34,604 bases of DNA from a virus. Below the pieces are notes generated by a model, which searched no databases, had not been told where the DNA came from, and was given only the letters and a program-made list of their open reading frames with translations. A program made the translations under genes and the position numbers. The stretch spans positions 1 to 34,604 of IMG/VR virus record IMGVR_UViG_3300044731_000977. One strand, 5' to 3'. Shown piece by piece: positions 22,414 through 28,659 of the stretch (its first letter is position 1; each line of letters begins with the position of its first letter).

Positions 22414-24044
22414 AGGATCAAGATGGAGGGTTCGGCGGCGGGCTTGTTCGTGATCTGCGAAGACTCCCAGCCACCGAGAGCGAAGATCAGAGCCACGATC
22501 CCGTCGATGCGACCCGTGCTCTTCTTCTTCACCGGCCGCACGTCCTCAAACGAGTTCGTCTCCACCGTCACATTCGCCGACATCCACGAGAGCACCGGGT
22601 TGCCACCGTGGCGTATCCGGTTCTGAAGCACGAGCGATTCGAGCCGCTTCGTGCCCGAACTCATGCCCCGGAACCCTTGGCTCCATCCTGACACTTTGAG
22701 CCCCGCCCCTTGCAGTTCCACGGCAAGCTGCACCGCCCCGGTGAGATCCATGTAGACGTGCTCGATCTGGTGCGTCTTGGCGTACTCCAGCACGAACTCC
22801 CGAATCTTCGAGTGGTCGATCACGTTCCCGTCGGTGGCGGTGATGTACCCCGAGTTGACCCAGTGCTGGAACGGCTGGCGGTCGGTTCGCTCTCGCTCCA
22901 TGATGAGATCGCGGGGAGCCCAGAACATCGCATCGACCTCGAACTCGTCGTTCTCGCACGGGTAGAGAGCGACCATCGCGGAAAGGTCGGTGCTCTTCGA
23001 GAGATCCATCCCGAGGATGCACTTCCGCCCGGCGAAGGGCGAGGTCGGGCCACCCGAGCACGCGGCCCACTTCTCGGGATCGAGCCAGCGGTTCGTGCTC
23101 TCAGTCCAGACCCCGAGCGAGTAGCGGAGCCACCCGTTCAGCTTGGTCGCTTTGTTCTTCGCTTCGCGGGCATCCGCCGCGAACGATTCCTCGGTCATGG
23201 TGACGCCCATGCCGGGATTCACCCGCCGCCACACCGCCGGGTCGAAGTAGTCCTCCGAGCCGTCAGTTCTCGCCCCGAAAATCTTCCCGTAGAAGCGGGG
23301 ATCGTAGTTCGGGTCGGCGGCGGTCAACTCCGCGTACTCGTGTTGCTCCCAGCAAATCGTGTCGCGGCGGTCGCCGGCCGTGGTGATCGTGCAGAGCAGC
23401 GGCTCCCGCCTGGAGCGACCCGAGTACCGCAACGCCTCGAACAGCCGGCGATCGGGCCACGCGTGCAACTCGTCGCAGAAGACGAACGAATAGGACGGGC
23501 CTTCCGCCGCCCCGGCATCTCGCGAGATCACCCGCAGGCTCGATCCCGTGCTCATGCACACGATCGTCTTCCGCGAATCGACCACTTCGAGCGACGCCGC
23601 CAGTTCCGGCGACCGCTTCACCATCGCGGCGGTTTCGTCAAAGATGATCGCCGCTTGGTTGCGATCCTTCGCCGCGATGCACCCGAGCTCGCCCTCACCC
23701 TCCATCAAGAGATGCCAGATCGAGAGGCACGAGAGGAGCGTGCTCTTCGCGTTCTTCTTGGGAACCTCCAGATACGCGAGCCGATACCGCCGCAGCCCGT
23801 CCTCGGTTCGCCACCCGTAGAGCGGCTCGATCACGTCCTGCTTGTGCCACTCCAAAAGCCGCATCGGCTCGCCGGCCTTCGCGGTCGGGGAGTCTTTCGT
23901 GTGGCAGCACACCGACTCCAAGAATCCGACCACGAGATCGGCGGCGTCTTGATCGTAGGTGTAGCCCGCGACCCGCTCAGGCTCACGCCTTGCGGGCAGC
24001 CTTGAGGGCTCGGAACTTGTCGATCGCGCTTTCCGCCTTGGCAT
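22410..24044 (-). CDS. Terminase large subunit (TerL)
   Basis: The ATPase domain has the Walker A variant EVPKKNAKST (residues 93-102), typical of HK97/P27-type terminases, and Walker B SYSFVFCDELH (residues 184-194) with the catalytic Glu. The nuclease domain begins near residue 345 (ILGMDLSKSTDLSAMVALYP) and ends with the Asp in KSTGRIDGIVAL. 544 residues is normal. It cuts and pumps DNA into the head through the portal. The start overlaps TerS by 62 bases; no better in-frame ATG follows before the conserved region. Confidence 0.92.
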   Translation of the reverse strand: MPRRKARSTSSEPSRLPARREPERVAGYTYDQDAADLVVGFLESVCCHTKDSPTAKAGEPMRLLEWHKQDVIEPLYGWRTEDGLRRYRLAYLEVPKKNAKSTLLSCLSIWHLLMEGEGELGCIAAKDRNQAAIIFDETAAMVKRSPELAASLEVVDSRKTIVCMSTGSSLRVISRDAGAAEGPSYSFVFCDELHAWPDRRLFEALRYSGRSRREPLLCTITTAGDRRDTICWEQHEYAELTAADPNYDPRFYGKIFGARTDGSEDYFDPAVWRRVNPGMGVTMTEESFAADAREAKNKATKLNGWLRYSLGVWTESTNRWLDPEKWAACSGGPTSPFAGRKCILGMDLSKSTDLSAMVALYPCENDEFEVDAMFWAPRDLIMERERTDRQPFQHWVNSGYITATDGNVIDHSKIREFVLEYAKTHQIEHVYMDLTGAVQLAVELQGAGLKVSGWSQGFRGMSSGTKRLESLVLQNRIRHGGNPVLSWMSANVTVETNSFEDVRPVKKKSTGRIDGIVALIFALGGWESSQITNKPAAEPSILIL

Positions 24045-24480
24045 CCGGTTCCACCTTCAGCGAGGCACGAGCGGCAGGCGAGAGACCGAAGTCGCTCTCC
24101 AGTTGCCGCAGTTGCCCGGCGAGCTTGTGGGCGATCGATACCTCGGGCCGCTGGGCGATGTACTTGATCTCGCCGCCGTCATTGAGGATGGGGTACGTGT
24201 CGCCTTCCGCCTTGAGTTTGACCCGCACCGCAAGCCACCACTCCCAGGTATCGCAGTACCGGGCGAGTGCCTCGACATCGGCCCGCGTCATCACCCGCGT
24301 CGCCTGGAGCATCGGCAGCAACTCGCCCCACCGGGCGGCGGCGACTTCGCCCAGGTGTGGCGGCATCGCGATGCCATCGGCCGGCGGCTGCGGCTCGGCG
24401 TCGTTCAACTTTTGCTTGCCGGGGTTCCCGCGAAGGATCTTTAGTTCGGTCGGGATCGGTTTCGGCCCGCGTCTTCCCAT
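23983..24480 (-). CDS. Terminase small subunit (TerS, P27 family)
   Basis: The start is diagnostic of the P27 family: GRRGPKPIPTELKILRGNPG, then LGEVAAARWGELLPMLQATR, a DVEALARYCDTWEWW helix and a C-terminal KLAGQLRQLESDFGLSPAAR. 165 residues. It recognises the packaging site on phage DNA and feeds TerL. A GAGGTAA site precedes the ATG. A cluster of TACC repeats lies just upstream. Confidence 0.9.
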   Translation of the reverse strand: MGRRGPKPIPTELKILRGNPGKQKLNDAEPQPPADGIAMPPHLGEVAAARWGELLPMLQATRVMTRADVEALARYCDTWEWWLAVRVKLKAEGDTYPILNDGGEIKYIAQRPEVSIAHKLAGQLRQLESDFGLSPAARASLKVEPDAKAESAIDKFRALKAARKA

Positions 24481-24536
24481 GCTTTACCTCACTGCCGCTT
24501 TTTGGGGCAGGAAAAACGGCGGCGGATTGCGGCCCC

Positions 24537-24570
24537 TACCCGGCTACCGTTACCGTCGCTTACCCTTACC
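24537..24570 (-). promoter_or_regulatory. TACC repeat cluster upstream of TerS, possible cosB/pac
   Basis: On the plus strand TACC occurs at 24537, 24545, 24551, 24561 and 24567 (GGTA on the gene strand), with spacings of 8, 6, 10 and 6 bases, two of them as TTACC-type extensions. It lies in the 159-base gap between TerS and an HNH gene. Iterated short sites beside terS are where small terminase subunits bind in cos and pac phages. A hairpin-like CTGCC...GGCAG pair with T runs lies between this and the TerS start. Function is inferred. Confidence 0.4.
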
Positions 24571-24639
24571 CATAGGAACATCGGGTTTTCCTCAGACGTG
24601 CGATTTTAAGAACAGATGTACCCTACCCCGTTGCCACGC

Positions 24640-25677
24640 TCACGATCTCGCAAATGCCAATCGCCTCTGCCCATCCCACTTGTTGCCTCTTTCTGAGTTG
24701 CACTTGCGGTGAGCGCATTTGACATTATGCCAATCATGATCGCCGCCCTTGCTGAGAGGGATGGGGTAATGATCGACTGTTGCTTCCATCGGGTGGTTGT
24801 TTGCCCAATGCCTCAAGCATTTCTTTTTGCACACATGGCATCGCCAGGCATCTCGCTCAAACACCTTGCGTCGCGTAACGCCCGCAACGTAGTTCCCTCC
24901 GTACTTCCTGCACCTCTTGCGGTATGTGCCCTTTTCTCGCTTCTCAATCCTTCGCTCTTCCCTCTTTGCTTCTACTAAGCACTTGTTGCACATCTTGCGA
25001 CGCGACACGCCGCGTGCAACGCATGGGCTTCCGCACTTGAAGCATGCGACCTCGCTCTCTGATTTAGTCAAGCACTCTATTGAGCAGAATCTCGCCTCTG
25101 GGCCATGAGCCGGATCGCCACATATCTCACACAACTTCCTTGCGTATAGCCTGCTCACCTTGCGTAGAAACGCGTGCATATTGCCCCGCATCTCTTGGAT
25201 CGGCTTCCGCGATGGAGCACATGCCCAGCGACCACCTCGATGCCAGATCGACTCTAGCTGCCCAGTGCGATCCCAGGATTGAATGCCCTCTTTCTTGGCA
25301 GCGTTGTAGCACTCACTGCCGCAATACTTGCTCTGGTTCGGATTGAGTTGAGATCCGCACCGCAAACACTTCCTGCCCTTGAGCTTCCTCTGCGGCTTCG
25401 GCTTCCACTCGCCCGACTTGATCTTGTCCTTGCGGGCCTGGATGTAATCCTGCCTCGCCAACTCAGAGCAAGCCGAGCAATGCCGCGACCTCGCCATCGC
25501 ATTGGCACCGCTGGCCGTAAACTCGCAGCCGCACCGTTCGCACCGCTTCGACTCTTCGGCCGGCAGCCTGCCCTGCTTCCTTGCCTTGCACCGCTGCTGC
25601 TTGCAGCACTCGGGGCAGGAAACCATGTCCTTGCCCTTGAGCGTCACCCAATGCGAGCCACACCTCAAACAAGCCAT
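24640..25677 (-). CDS. HNH endonuclease with many zinc-ribbon pairs (345 aa)
   Basis: At least five zinc-ribbon-like Cys pairs are visible (CLRCGSHW, CPECC, CERCGCEF, CLRCGSQL with CGSEC, CEICGD with CSIEC, CFKCGS with CNKC), then a C-terminal HNH fold: RCHVCKKKCL, ATVDHYPIPLSKGGDHDW and HNVKCAHRKCN. It is basic, and its base composition is visibly less GC-rich than its neighbours, as in inserted homing endonucleases. I chose the ATG at 25677, which has a perfect AAGGAGG site 7 bases upstream. It sits beside terS, as phage HNH genes often do. Confidence 0.8.
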   Translation of the reverse strand: MACLRCGSHWVTLKGKDMVSCPECCKQQRCKARKQGRLPAEESKRCERCGCEFTASGANAMARSRHCSACSELARQDYIQARKDKIKSGEWKPKPQRKLKGRKCLRCGSQLNPNQSKYCGSECYNAAKKEGIQSWDRTGQLESIWHRGGRWACAPSRKPIQEMRGNMHAFLRKVSRLYARKLCEICGDPAHGPEARFCSIECLTKSESEVACFKCGSPCVARGVSRRKMCNKCLVEAKREERRIEKREKGTYRKRCRKYGGNYVAGVTRRKVFERDAWRCHVCKKKCLRHWANNHPMEATVDHYPIPLSKGGDHDWHNVKCAHRKCNSERGNKWDGQRRLAFARS

Positions 25678-25679
25678 TT

Positions 25680-25717
25680 GCCACCTCCTTGTGGGTGGCA
25701 CTAGTGTACTAAGTACA
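25680..25717 (-). promoter_or_regulatory. Ribosome-site hairpin and palindromes before the HNH gene
   Basis: On the message GCCACC (25694-25699) pairs with GGTGGC (25680-25685) around the loop CACAAGGA, so the AAGGAGG ribosome-binding site lies in the loop and stem just before the ATG at 25677. Immediately upstream are a perfect 8-bp palindrome CACTAGTG (25699-25706) and a 13-base palindrome TGTACTAAGTACA (25705-25717), operator-like. Translation and transcription of this HNH gene may both be restrained. Confidence 0.45.
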
Positions 25718-25727
25718 GGTGGTTTTC

Positions 25728-26057
25728 CTAGCGACTTTCTTTCGCCGTTTTCCGATTGTGGCATCGCATACACAAGCACTGCCCGCCGGCAACGTCATAC
25801 CGGCTTCGCCCATCGCGGCAGACCTCGCTGCCGTGTACCACAGGCGATACATGGTCGGCGTGAGCCTCACGCCGCACAGCACACACCCGCCCGCAGTCCT
25901 GGCACTGCCAGGCGTCACGCGTCAGCACCGCGAGCCGCCACGCCTTGTGGCTGGCTGAGCAGTACCCACGGGCTGCCGCGTTGGGTCGCTGCTCTGCCGC
26001 AGTGACGCTAGCGGAGCGGAGTCGCGGCGGCCTGTGAGTGGGTATGCGAGTGGGCAC
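25728..26057 (-). CDS. HNH endonuclease, terminase-associated type (109 aa)
   Basis: The HNH motif is intact: LTRDAWQCQDCGRVC, then HADHVSPVVHGSEVC and CLCMRCHNRKTAKE, with two Cys pairs for the structural zinc. It matches the HNH proteins encoded next to terminase genes in HK97-like phages, which assist cos cutting. I chose the GTG at 26057, four bases after the upstream stop; no clear ribosome-binding site is visible, so coupled translation is likely. The reading continues upstream in frame, but that part lies inside another gene. Confidence 0.8.
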   Translation of the reverse strand: MPTRIPTHRPPRLRSASVTAAEQRPNAAARGYCSASHKAWRLAVLTRDAWQCQDCGRVCAVRREAHADHVSPVVHGSEVCRDGRSRYDVAGGQCLCMRCHNRKTAKESR

Positions 26058-26061
26058 GGGC

Positions 26062-26418
26062 TCACGACTTGAACGAGACCACGCCGACAGTGCCGGTCGA
26101 GTTCGTGGTGCCGCTGACGATCCGCACGTAGGGAACTGCGAACACGGCATCGGGAAGCGAGTAGATCCGCCCATCGGTCGTGCTCGGGGCGAGGGTGATG
26201 TCAGCGGCGGAACCGTCCGCTCCGTAGACGCGGCGATACGGGCCAGCCTCGGCGATCGCACCCCAGCACTGGAGGGTAGCGGATGCCGTGACCATCGTGC
26301 CAACCGAGATGCAGCCGCCGGCCATGTCATCGACGCGGATGGTGGTCGCGTCGGCGGTTGCCGTCCCGAGGGTGATTGAGACGTTACGCGTGCGTCGCTT
26401 GATCTTGATCTCGCTCAT
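26062..26418 (-). CDS. Hypothetical beta-rich protein (118 aa)
   Basis: I do not recognise a family. It begins with basic residues (SEIKIKRRTRNVSITLGTAT) and continues as Thr/Ala/Gly-rich beta text (FAVPYVRIVSGTTNSTG), the look of a small virion protein. The ATG has a GGAGG site. It lies outside the structural module, between the cassette-like array and the HNH genes, and could be a decoration protein displaced from the main operon. Confidence 0.6.
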   Translation of the reverse strand: MSEIKIKRRTRNVSITLGTATADATTIRVDDMAGGCISVGTMVTASATLQCWGAIAEAGPYRRVYGADGSAADITLAPSTTDGRIYSLPDAVFAVPYVRIVSGTTNSTGTVGVVSFKS

Positions 26419-26467
26419 GGTTCCTCCAGTGTTGGCGCGGGGCTTGCCCGACGCGGGGCCGATGCCT

Positions 26468-26677
26468 CTAGCCTACGGAACCAGACTCGCGGGCTTGCAG
26501 TTTCGCGAGTTCGGCGGTCAGCCGCTCGATCTCGTCTGCCGCCTTGGCAAGTGCCTCGCGTTGCTGCCGCTGCAATCGCTCGGCGGTCGCCATCCGCTCC
26601 GCGAGGTCTGTGCCCATGTGATAGCCAGAGAGCAGTCGCAGGTGGTTCGCGAGGCTAACTCCCTGCATATCGGTCAT
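26468..26677 (-). CDS. Hypothetical coiled-coil protein (69 aa)
   Basis: Residues 20-62 (ERMATAERLQRQQREALAKA, then EIERLTAELAKLQARE) form a clear coiled coil. It overlaps the stop of the upstream gene as ATGA. I do not recognise it; short coiled-coil proteins are common in phage accessory regions. Confidence 0.6.
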   Translation of the reverse strand: MTDMQGVSLANHLRLLSGYHMGTDLAERMATAERLQRQQREALAKAADEIERLTAELAKLQARESGSVG

Positions 26678-26877
26678 ACCTCAAGCAACTCCGCCGGAAT
26701 CATCGCCCGTATCGCCTCTGCCAGCCGGGCTTCCTCTGGCGTCGGCTCGCCGTGCTGGAGCAGGCTGCGGCAGTGCTGGTCGATCCGCCAGAGGGCGGCG
26801 AGGGCGGCGCGGCCCAGCCGGGCGGCGTCGAAGTCGCCCTGGTCGTCTGGGAGTCGGAATCGGAGTGTGCAGATCAT
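26674..26877 (-). CDS. Hypothetical protein (67 aa)
   Basis: The text ICTLRFRLPDDQGDFDAARL then WRIDQHCRSLLQHGE resembles a family of small phage proteins that start with a strand, an acidic DDxxDF turn and a helix of about 25 residues; the function is unknown. I chose the ATG at 26877, where this resemblance starts. An alternative ATG at 26955 lies inside the integron-core-like repeat at 26934-26950 and adds 26 mostly basic residues. No ribosome-binding site is clear for either. Confidence 0.5.
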   Translation of the reverse strand: MICTLRFRLPDDQGDFDAARLGRAALAALWRIDQHCRSLLQHGEPTPEEARLAEAIRAMIPAELLEV

Positions 26878-26933
26878 GTAACGTTTCGCCAGTTTCTGTG
26901 CATTCGCGAACGGCGTCAGCCGGATAATCCGGC

Positions 26934-26983
26934 GTCTAACGGTGTTAGGCCGCATTGAGTGCGGCTCAATTGCATGGTTCTCA
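26934..26983 (-). repeat. Degenerate integron-type core boxes
   Basis: GTCTAAC (26934-26940), GGT, GTTAGGC (26944-26950) form a 17-base near-perfect inverted repeat in which both halves match the integron core rules RYYYAAC and GTTRRRY, on either strand. It is followed by two alternative hairpins (GCCGCA with TGCGGC, or GCATTGAG with CTCAATTGC) and a GTTC box (26977-26980) over the stop of the gene at 26981. It ends that gene as attC sites end cassettes, but the stem lacks the pattern of the three sites further right, so it is degenerate or a relic. Confidence 0.4.
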
Positions 26984-27286
26984 GCCTAGTCGTTCCAGTA
27001 GGCCGCCCAACGCAGCCTCTAGCCGCGAGTCATGCATCTCGCGCGCCACTGCCGCCGCCCTTCGGATCGCCTTCAACTCCTCGTCTGCCAGCATCGGCTT
27101 GCGATACAACGGAATAATGTCGTCCACGCCGTACCCATTCATCACGCACATTTCCATTGCGAGTTCGTTCCGTTTGAAGATTGCCGCATCGCCAAACGGG
27201 TAGCCAAAGGCAGGCGACCAGACCGCATAAGCCACCGGCTGAGAACCACGCGATGCAGCGGACATCTCATTCACCTCGTTCGTCAT
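26981..27286 (-). CDS. Hypothetical cassette protein (101 aa)
   Basis: I do not recognise a family by name, but the text QPVAYAVWSPAFGYPFG then DDIIPLYRKPMLADEELKAI belongs to a common style of small phage protein (a QPVA(Y/W) start, a PLYR strand and a helical tail), shared with the gene at 28245-28511. The start codon, its AGGAG site and the first 14-16 residues lie inside the attC-like site at 27241-27328. Its stop sits in the degenerate core boxes at its end. Role unknown. Confidence 0.6.
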   Translation of the reverse strand: MTNEVNEMSAASRGSQPVAYAVWSPAFGYPFGDAAIFKRNELAMEMCVMNGYGVDDIIPLYRKPMLADEELKAIRRAAAVAREMHDSRLEAALGGLLERLG

Positions 27287-27328
27287 GGTCGCTCCTGTGT
27301 TCGCTGCCGCTGATCGCTGGCGTTATGC
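27241..27328 (-). repeat. attC-like recombination site A
   Basis: Plus-strand coordinates: AAC (27244-27246) with GTT (27322-27324) as outer boxes; GCGAT (27250-27254) pairs with ATCGC (27313-27317); an extra G (27255); CAGCGG (27256-27261) pairs with CCGCTG (27307-27312); an extra A (27262); loop of about 40 bases. The two unpaired bases six apart on one side of a stem are the hallmark of integron attC sites. The stop codon of the gene at 27323 lies in the outer box, as usual for cassettes. The loop carries AGGAG and the next gene's ATG. Confidence 0.65.
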
Positions 27329-27529
27329 GATTGTCTCGCGGTGACATGGAATGGTCAGATTCCCGGTTCGTTCGTCAAACGGCAGCGACTCATCTGGCTG
27401 CGAATCGTCTGGCGTCAGCCAGTCGCCGCAGTGTTCGCAAGCCTCGCCCGATGGAGAGCCGCAATCCCGCGATGGCTGGCGAAACTTCACGCCGCATGAT
27501 TCGCAACTGAAGTACCGCCACCCGCGCAT
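27323..27529 (-). CDS. Zinc-ribbon cassette protein (68 aa)
   Basis: The text RGWRYFSCESCGVKFRQPSR, then DCGSPSGEACEHCGDW, is a zinc ribbon with CxxC pairs about 22 residues apart and the W-YF start seen in small phage and integron proteins of unknown role. The ATG at 27529 lies directly at the cassette boundary (GTTATG of site B), where the conserved text begins. A longer reading from 27583 starts inside the site; neither has a ribosome-binding site. Its stop codon is inside site A. Confidence 0.6.
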   Translation of the reverse strand: MRGWRYFSCESCGVKFRQPSRDCGSPSGEACEHCGDWLTPDDSQPDESLPFDERTGNLTIPCHRETIA

Positions 27530-27614
27530 AACCAAGCGATGCAGCGGACCCGCGAGAGCGTCGGTTGGTTTATTCATGGTCATAGATCGCGGGCCGCTGA
27601 TCGCTGGCGTTCTG
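27527..27614 (-). repeat. attC-like recombination site B
   Basis: AAC (27530-27532) with GTT (27609-27611); AGCGAT (27535-27540) pairs with ATCGCT (27600-27605); extra G (27541); CAGCGG (27542-27547) pairs with CCGCTG (27594-27599); extra A (27548); CCCGCGA (27549-27555) pairs with TCGCGGG (27587-27593); loop of 31 bases. 19 pairs in all, the longest of the three, with unpaired G and A in the same places as sites A and C. Confidence 0.7.
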
Positions 27615-27618
27615 TGGG

Positions 27619-27873
27619 CTACCTGCCATCGCTCGGCGGGGCCGGAAGCGGCATCCAGTGGGTGATCTTTTTGCCTGGGTTTTCGTCAGCGTCTCGCCAT
27701 TGCCCCCACGGGTCTATGTAGGCGAGGTGTATCCCGTTGCTCTGGCTCCACACCAGCACCACCAAGTCATCGGCTGGGCACTGCTCCGTCACCGGAATCC
27801 AACTATTCGGAAAAGCCGAATAGTTCGCCACAGAACCACGCGATGGAATGGACTGCTCATTCTCGTCTGTCAT
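27619..27873 (-). CDS. DUF551-like cassette protein (84 aa)
   Basis: The part from SWIPVTEQCPADDLVVLVWS to KKITHWMPLPAPP matches the DUF551 family, small phage proteins built on a WIPVTE..P start and a THWMPLP end; the function is unknown. Residues 1-14 (ending IPSRGS) precede the family's normal start and are encoded by the attC-like site C, including the AGGAG site 8 bases before the ATG. The gene ends just before site B. Confidence 0.7.
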   Translation of the reverse strand: MTDENEQSIPSRGSVANYSAFPNSWIPVTEQCPADDLVVLVWSQSNGIHLAYIDPWGQWRDADENPGKKITHWMPLPAPPSDGR

Positions 27874-27918
27874 GTGTCATGCTCCTGTGTTCGCAGCCAT
27901 TCATCGCAAGCGTTCTCA
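27831..27918 (-). repeat. attC-like recombination site C
   Basis: AAC (27834-27836) with GTT (27912-27914); GCGAT (27840-27844) pairs with ATCGC (27903-27907); extra G (27845); GAATGG (27846-27851) pairs with CCATTC (27897-27902); extra A (27852); CTGC (27853-27856) pairs with GCAG (27893-27896); loop of 36 bases. Where sites A and B have CAGCGG/CCGCTG, this has GAATGG/CCATTC, so both arms changed together. The stop of the gene at 27916 overlaps the outer box. Confidence 0.7.
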
Positions 27919-28164
27919 CTTCCCGATCACCTTGCGCAGCGTGTCGGCATCCCGTCGCCTCTCGCCTTCCAGTTGCTCAAGCCTTTCCCGCAGCACCGAG
28001 TTCTGCCCACGCAGCCGCCATATCTCCTCAACCAGCGGGTCAGCTCCTGTTGCCCAGTGCATCAACCAAGCCGACCCAAAGAACGACGCCGGAATGAGTA
28101 CGGCCAGAGAAAACCACGCATACCACGGCATTTCGTTGGGCATTTTTCGTATCACGTAAGACAT
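27916..28164 (-). CDS. Rz-like or membrane coiled-coil protein (82 aa)
   Basis: After MSYVIRKMPNEMPWYA there is one transmembrane helix (FSLAVLIPASFFGSAWLMHW), then a coiled coil (EEIWRLRGQNSVLRERLEQL and on to the end). This topology resembles spanin-like or exclusion proteins, and it is the only lysis-like candidate in the window, but short membrane coiled-coil proteins have many roles. It ends in site C and begins after the hairpin region at 28172-28239, without a clear ribosome-binding site. Confidence 0.55.
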   Translation of the reverse strand: MSYVIRKMPNEMPWYAWFSLAVLIPASFFGSAWLMHWATGADPLVEEIWRLRGQNSVLRERLEQLEGERRRDADTLRKVIGK

Positions 28165-28171
28165 GGTTTAG

Positions 28172-28239
28172 GTCGGCCCCGCCCCGCCTACGTCAGTGAC
28201 CCCAGCGGCGCTAGGGCGTTCGACGGGAGCAGGGCCGAC
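28172..28239. repeat. Inverted repeat region, possible fourth attC-like element
   Basis: GTCGGCCC (28172-28179) and GGGCCGAC (28232-28239) are an 8-base perfect inverted repeat enclosing a GC-rich 52-base loop with further short stems. The loop contains GGCGTTCGAC, which looks like the outer box of sites A-C (GGCGTTATG, GGCGTTCTG), but no partner AAC box and no two-bulge stem could be found. It fills the gap between the genes at 28245 and 28164. Confidence 0.35.
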
Positions 28240-28244
28240 TGATT

Positions 28245-28511
28245 TCACTTCGTCCGCTCCAAAAGCCCGGTTATCGAAGCCGCAATCATGCCGCAAACCT
28301 CGTCGTCGTCCTGCATCGCATAGGTGTCTCGCACCATCCGCAGGAACGTCCGCTCCGCGTCGGTGAGCGTGGGCTGCGGCGCGCGGTAGAGCGACTGCAC
28401 TGCCATGTCGCCCGCAGCAACCATCTCTGCGTCAGGCTTGTGCAGGAAAAAGTCCGCGTGGTCAGTCCACTCCACCATCCACGCCACCGGCTGCGTGTTG
28501 TCAGTGTTCAT
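28245..28511 (-). CDS. Hypothetical protein (88 aa)
   Basis: I do not recognise a named family, but the style is that of the protein at 26981: a QPVAWMVEW start, a VQSLYRAPQPTLTDAERTF middle and a helical end (DEVCGMIAASITGLLERT). A SD-like AGGAG lies 10 bases before the ATG. It is the first gene after the operator region and may head the transcription unit that includes the cassette-like genes. Confidence 0.6.
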   Translation of the reverse strand: MNTDNTQPVAWMVEWTDHADFFLHKPDAEMVAAGDMAVQSLYRAPQPTLTDAERTFLRMVRDTYAMQDDDEVCGMIAASITGLLERTK

Positions 28512-28567
28512 GTCTCGCCGCTCCTGATCCTTGGTGTTCTGTGCAAAGTGATTATCGGCGCCTATTT

Positions 28568-28639
28568 TTATGGTTTTGGGCGACCATCGGTCGAAATTAC
28601 GTTTTCCAGTAATGCCCGGTTTCCGGAACCGGAAAACAT
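28568..28639 (-). CDS. Short ORF of 23 codons with a strong ribosome site
   Basis: An ACAGGAGGC site lies 4 bases before an ATG that opens 23 codons (MFSGSGNRALLENVISTDG, then RPKP) and ends at TAA. It is unrelated in sequence to the 23-residue micro-proteins. It lies just below the operator pair at 28660-28721 and could be a leader peptide or a small regulator. The DNA also holds a GTTTTCC/GGAAAAC inverted repeat, so translation may interplay with RNA structure. Confidence 0.4.
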   Translation of the reverse strand: MFSGSGNRALLENVISTDGRPKP

Positions 28640-28659
28640 GCTGCCTCCTGTGGTCACTG

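Noticed and set aside
21112-22626. Plus-strand ORF of 504 residues opposite the portal gene, and a similar 431-residue ORF at 22710-24005 opposite TerL
   Set aside because: High GC leaves antisense frames open. The products are Arg/His/Pro-rich, and the opposite strand encodes unmistakable portal and terminase proteins.
24595-24630. Possible promoter with TTAAAAT upstream of TerS
   Set aside because: No -35 box at an acceptable distance and no second line of evidence.
26900-28300. CRISPR array as an explanation for the repeats between small genes
   Set aside because: The repeats are far apart, differ in sequence with compensatory changes, and the intervals are genes of 200-300 bases and not short spacers.
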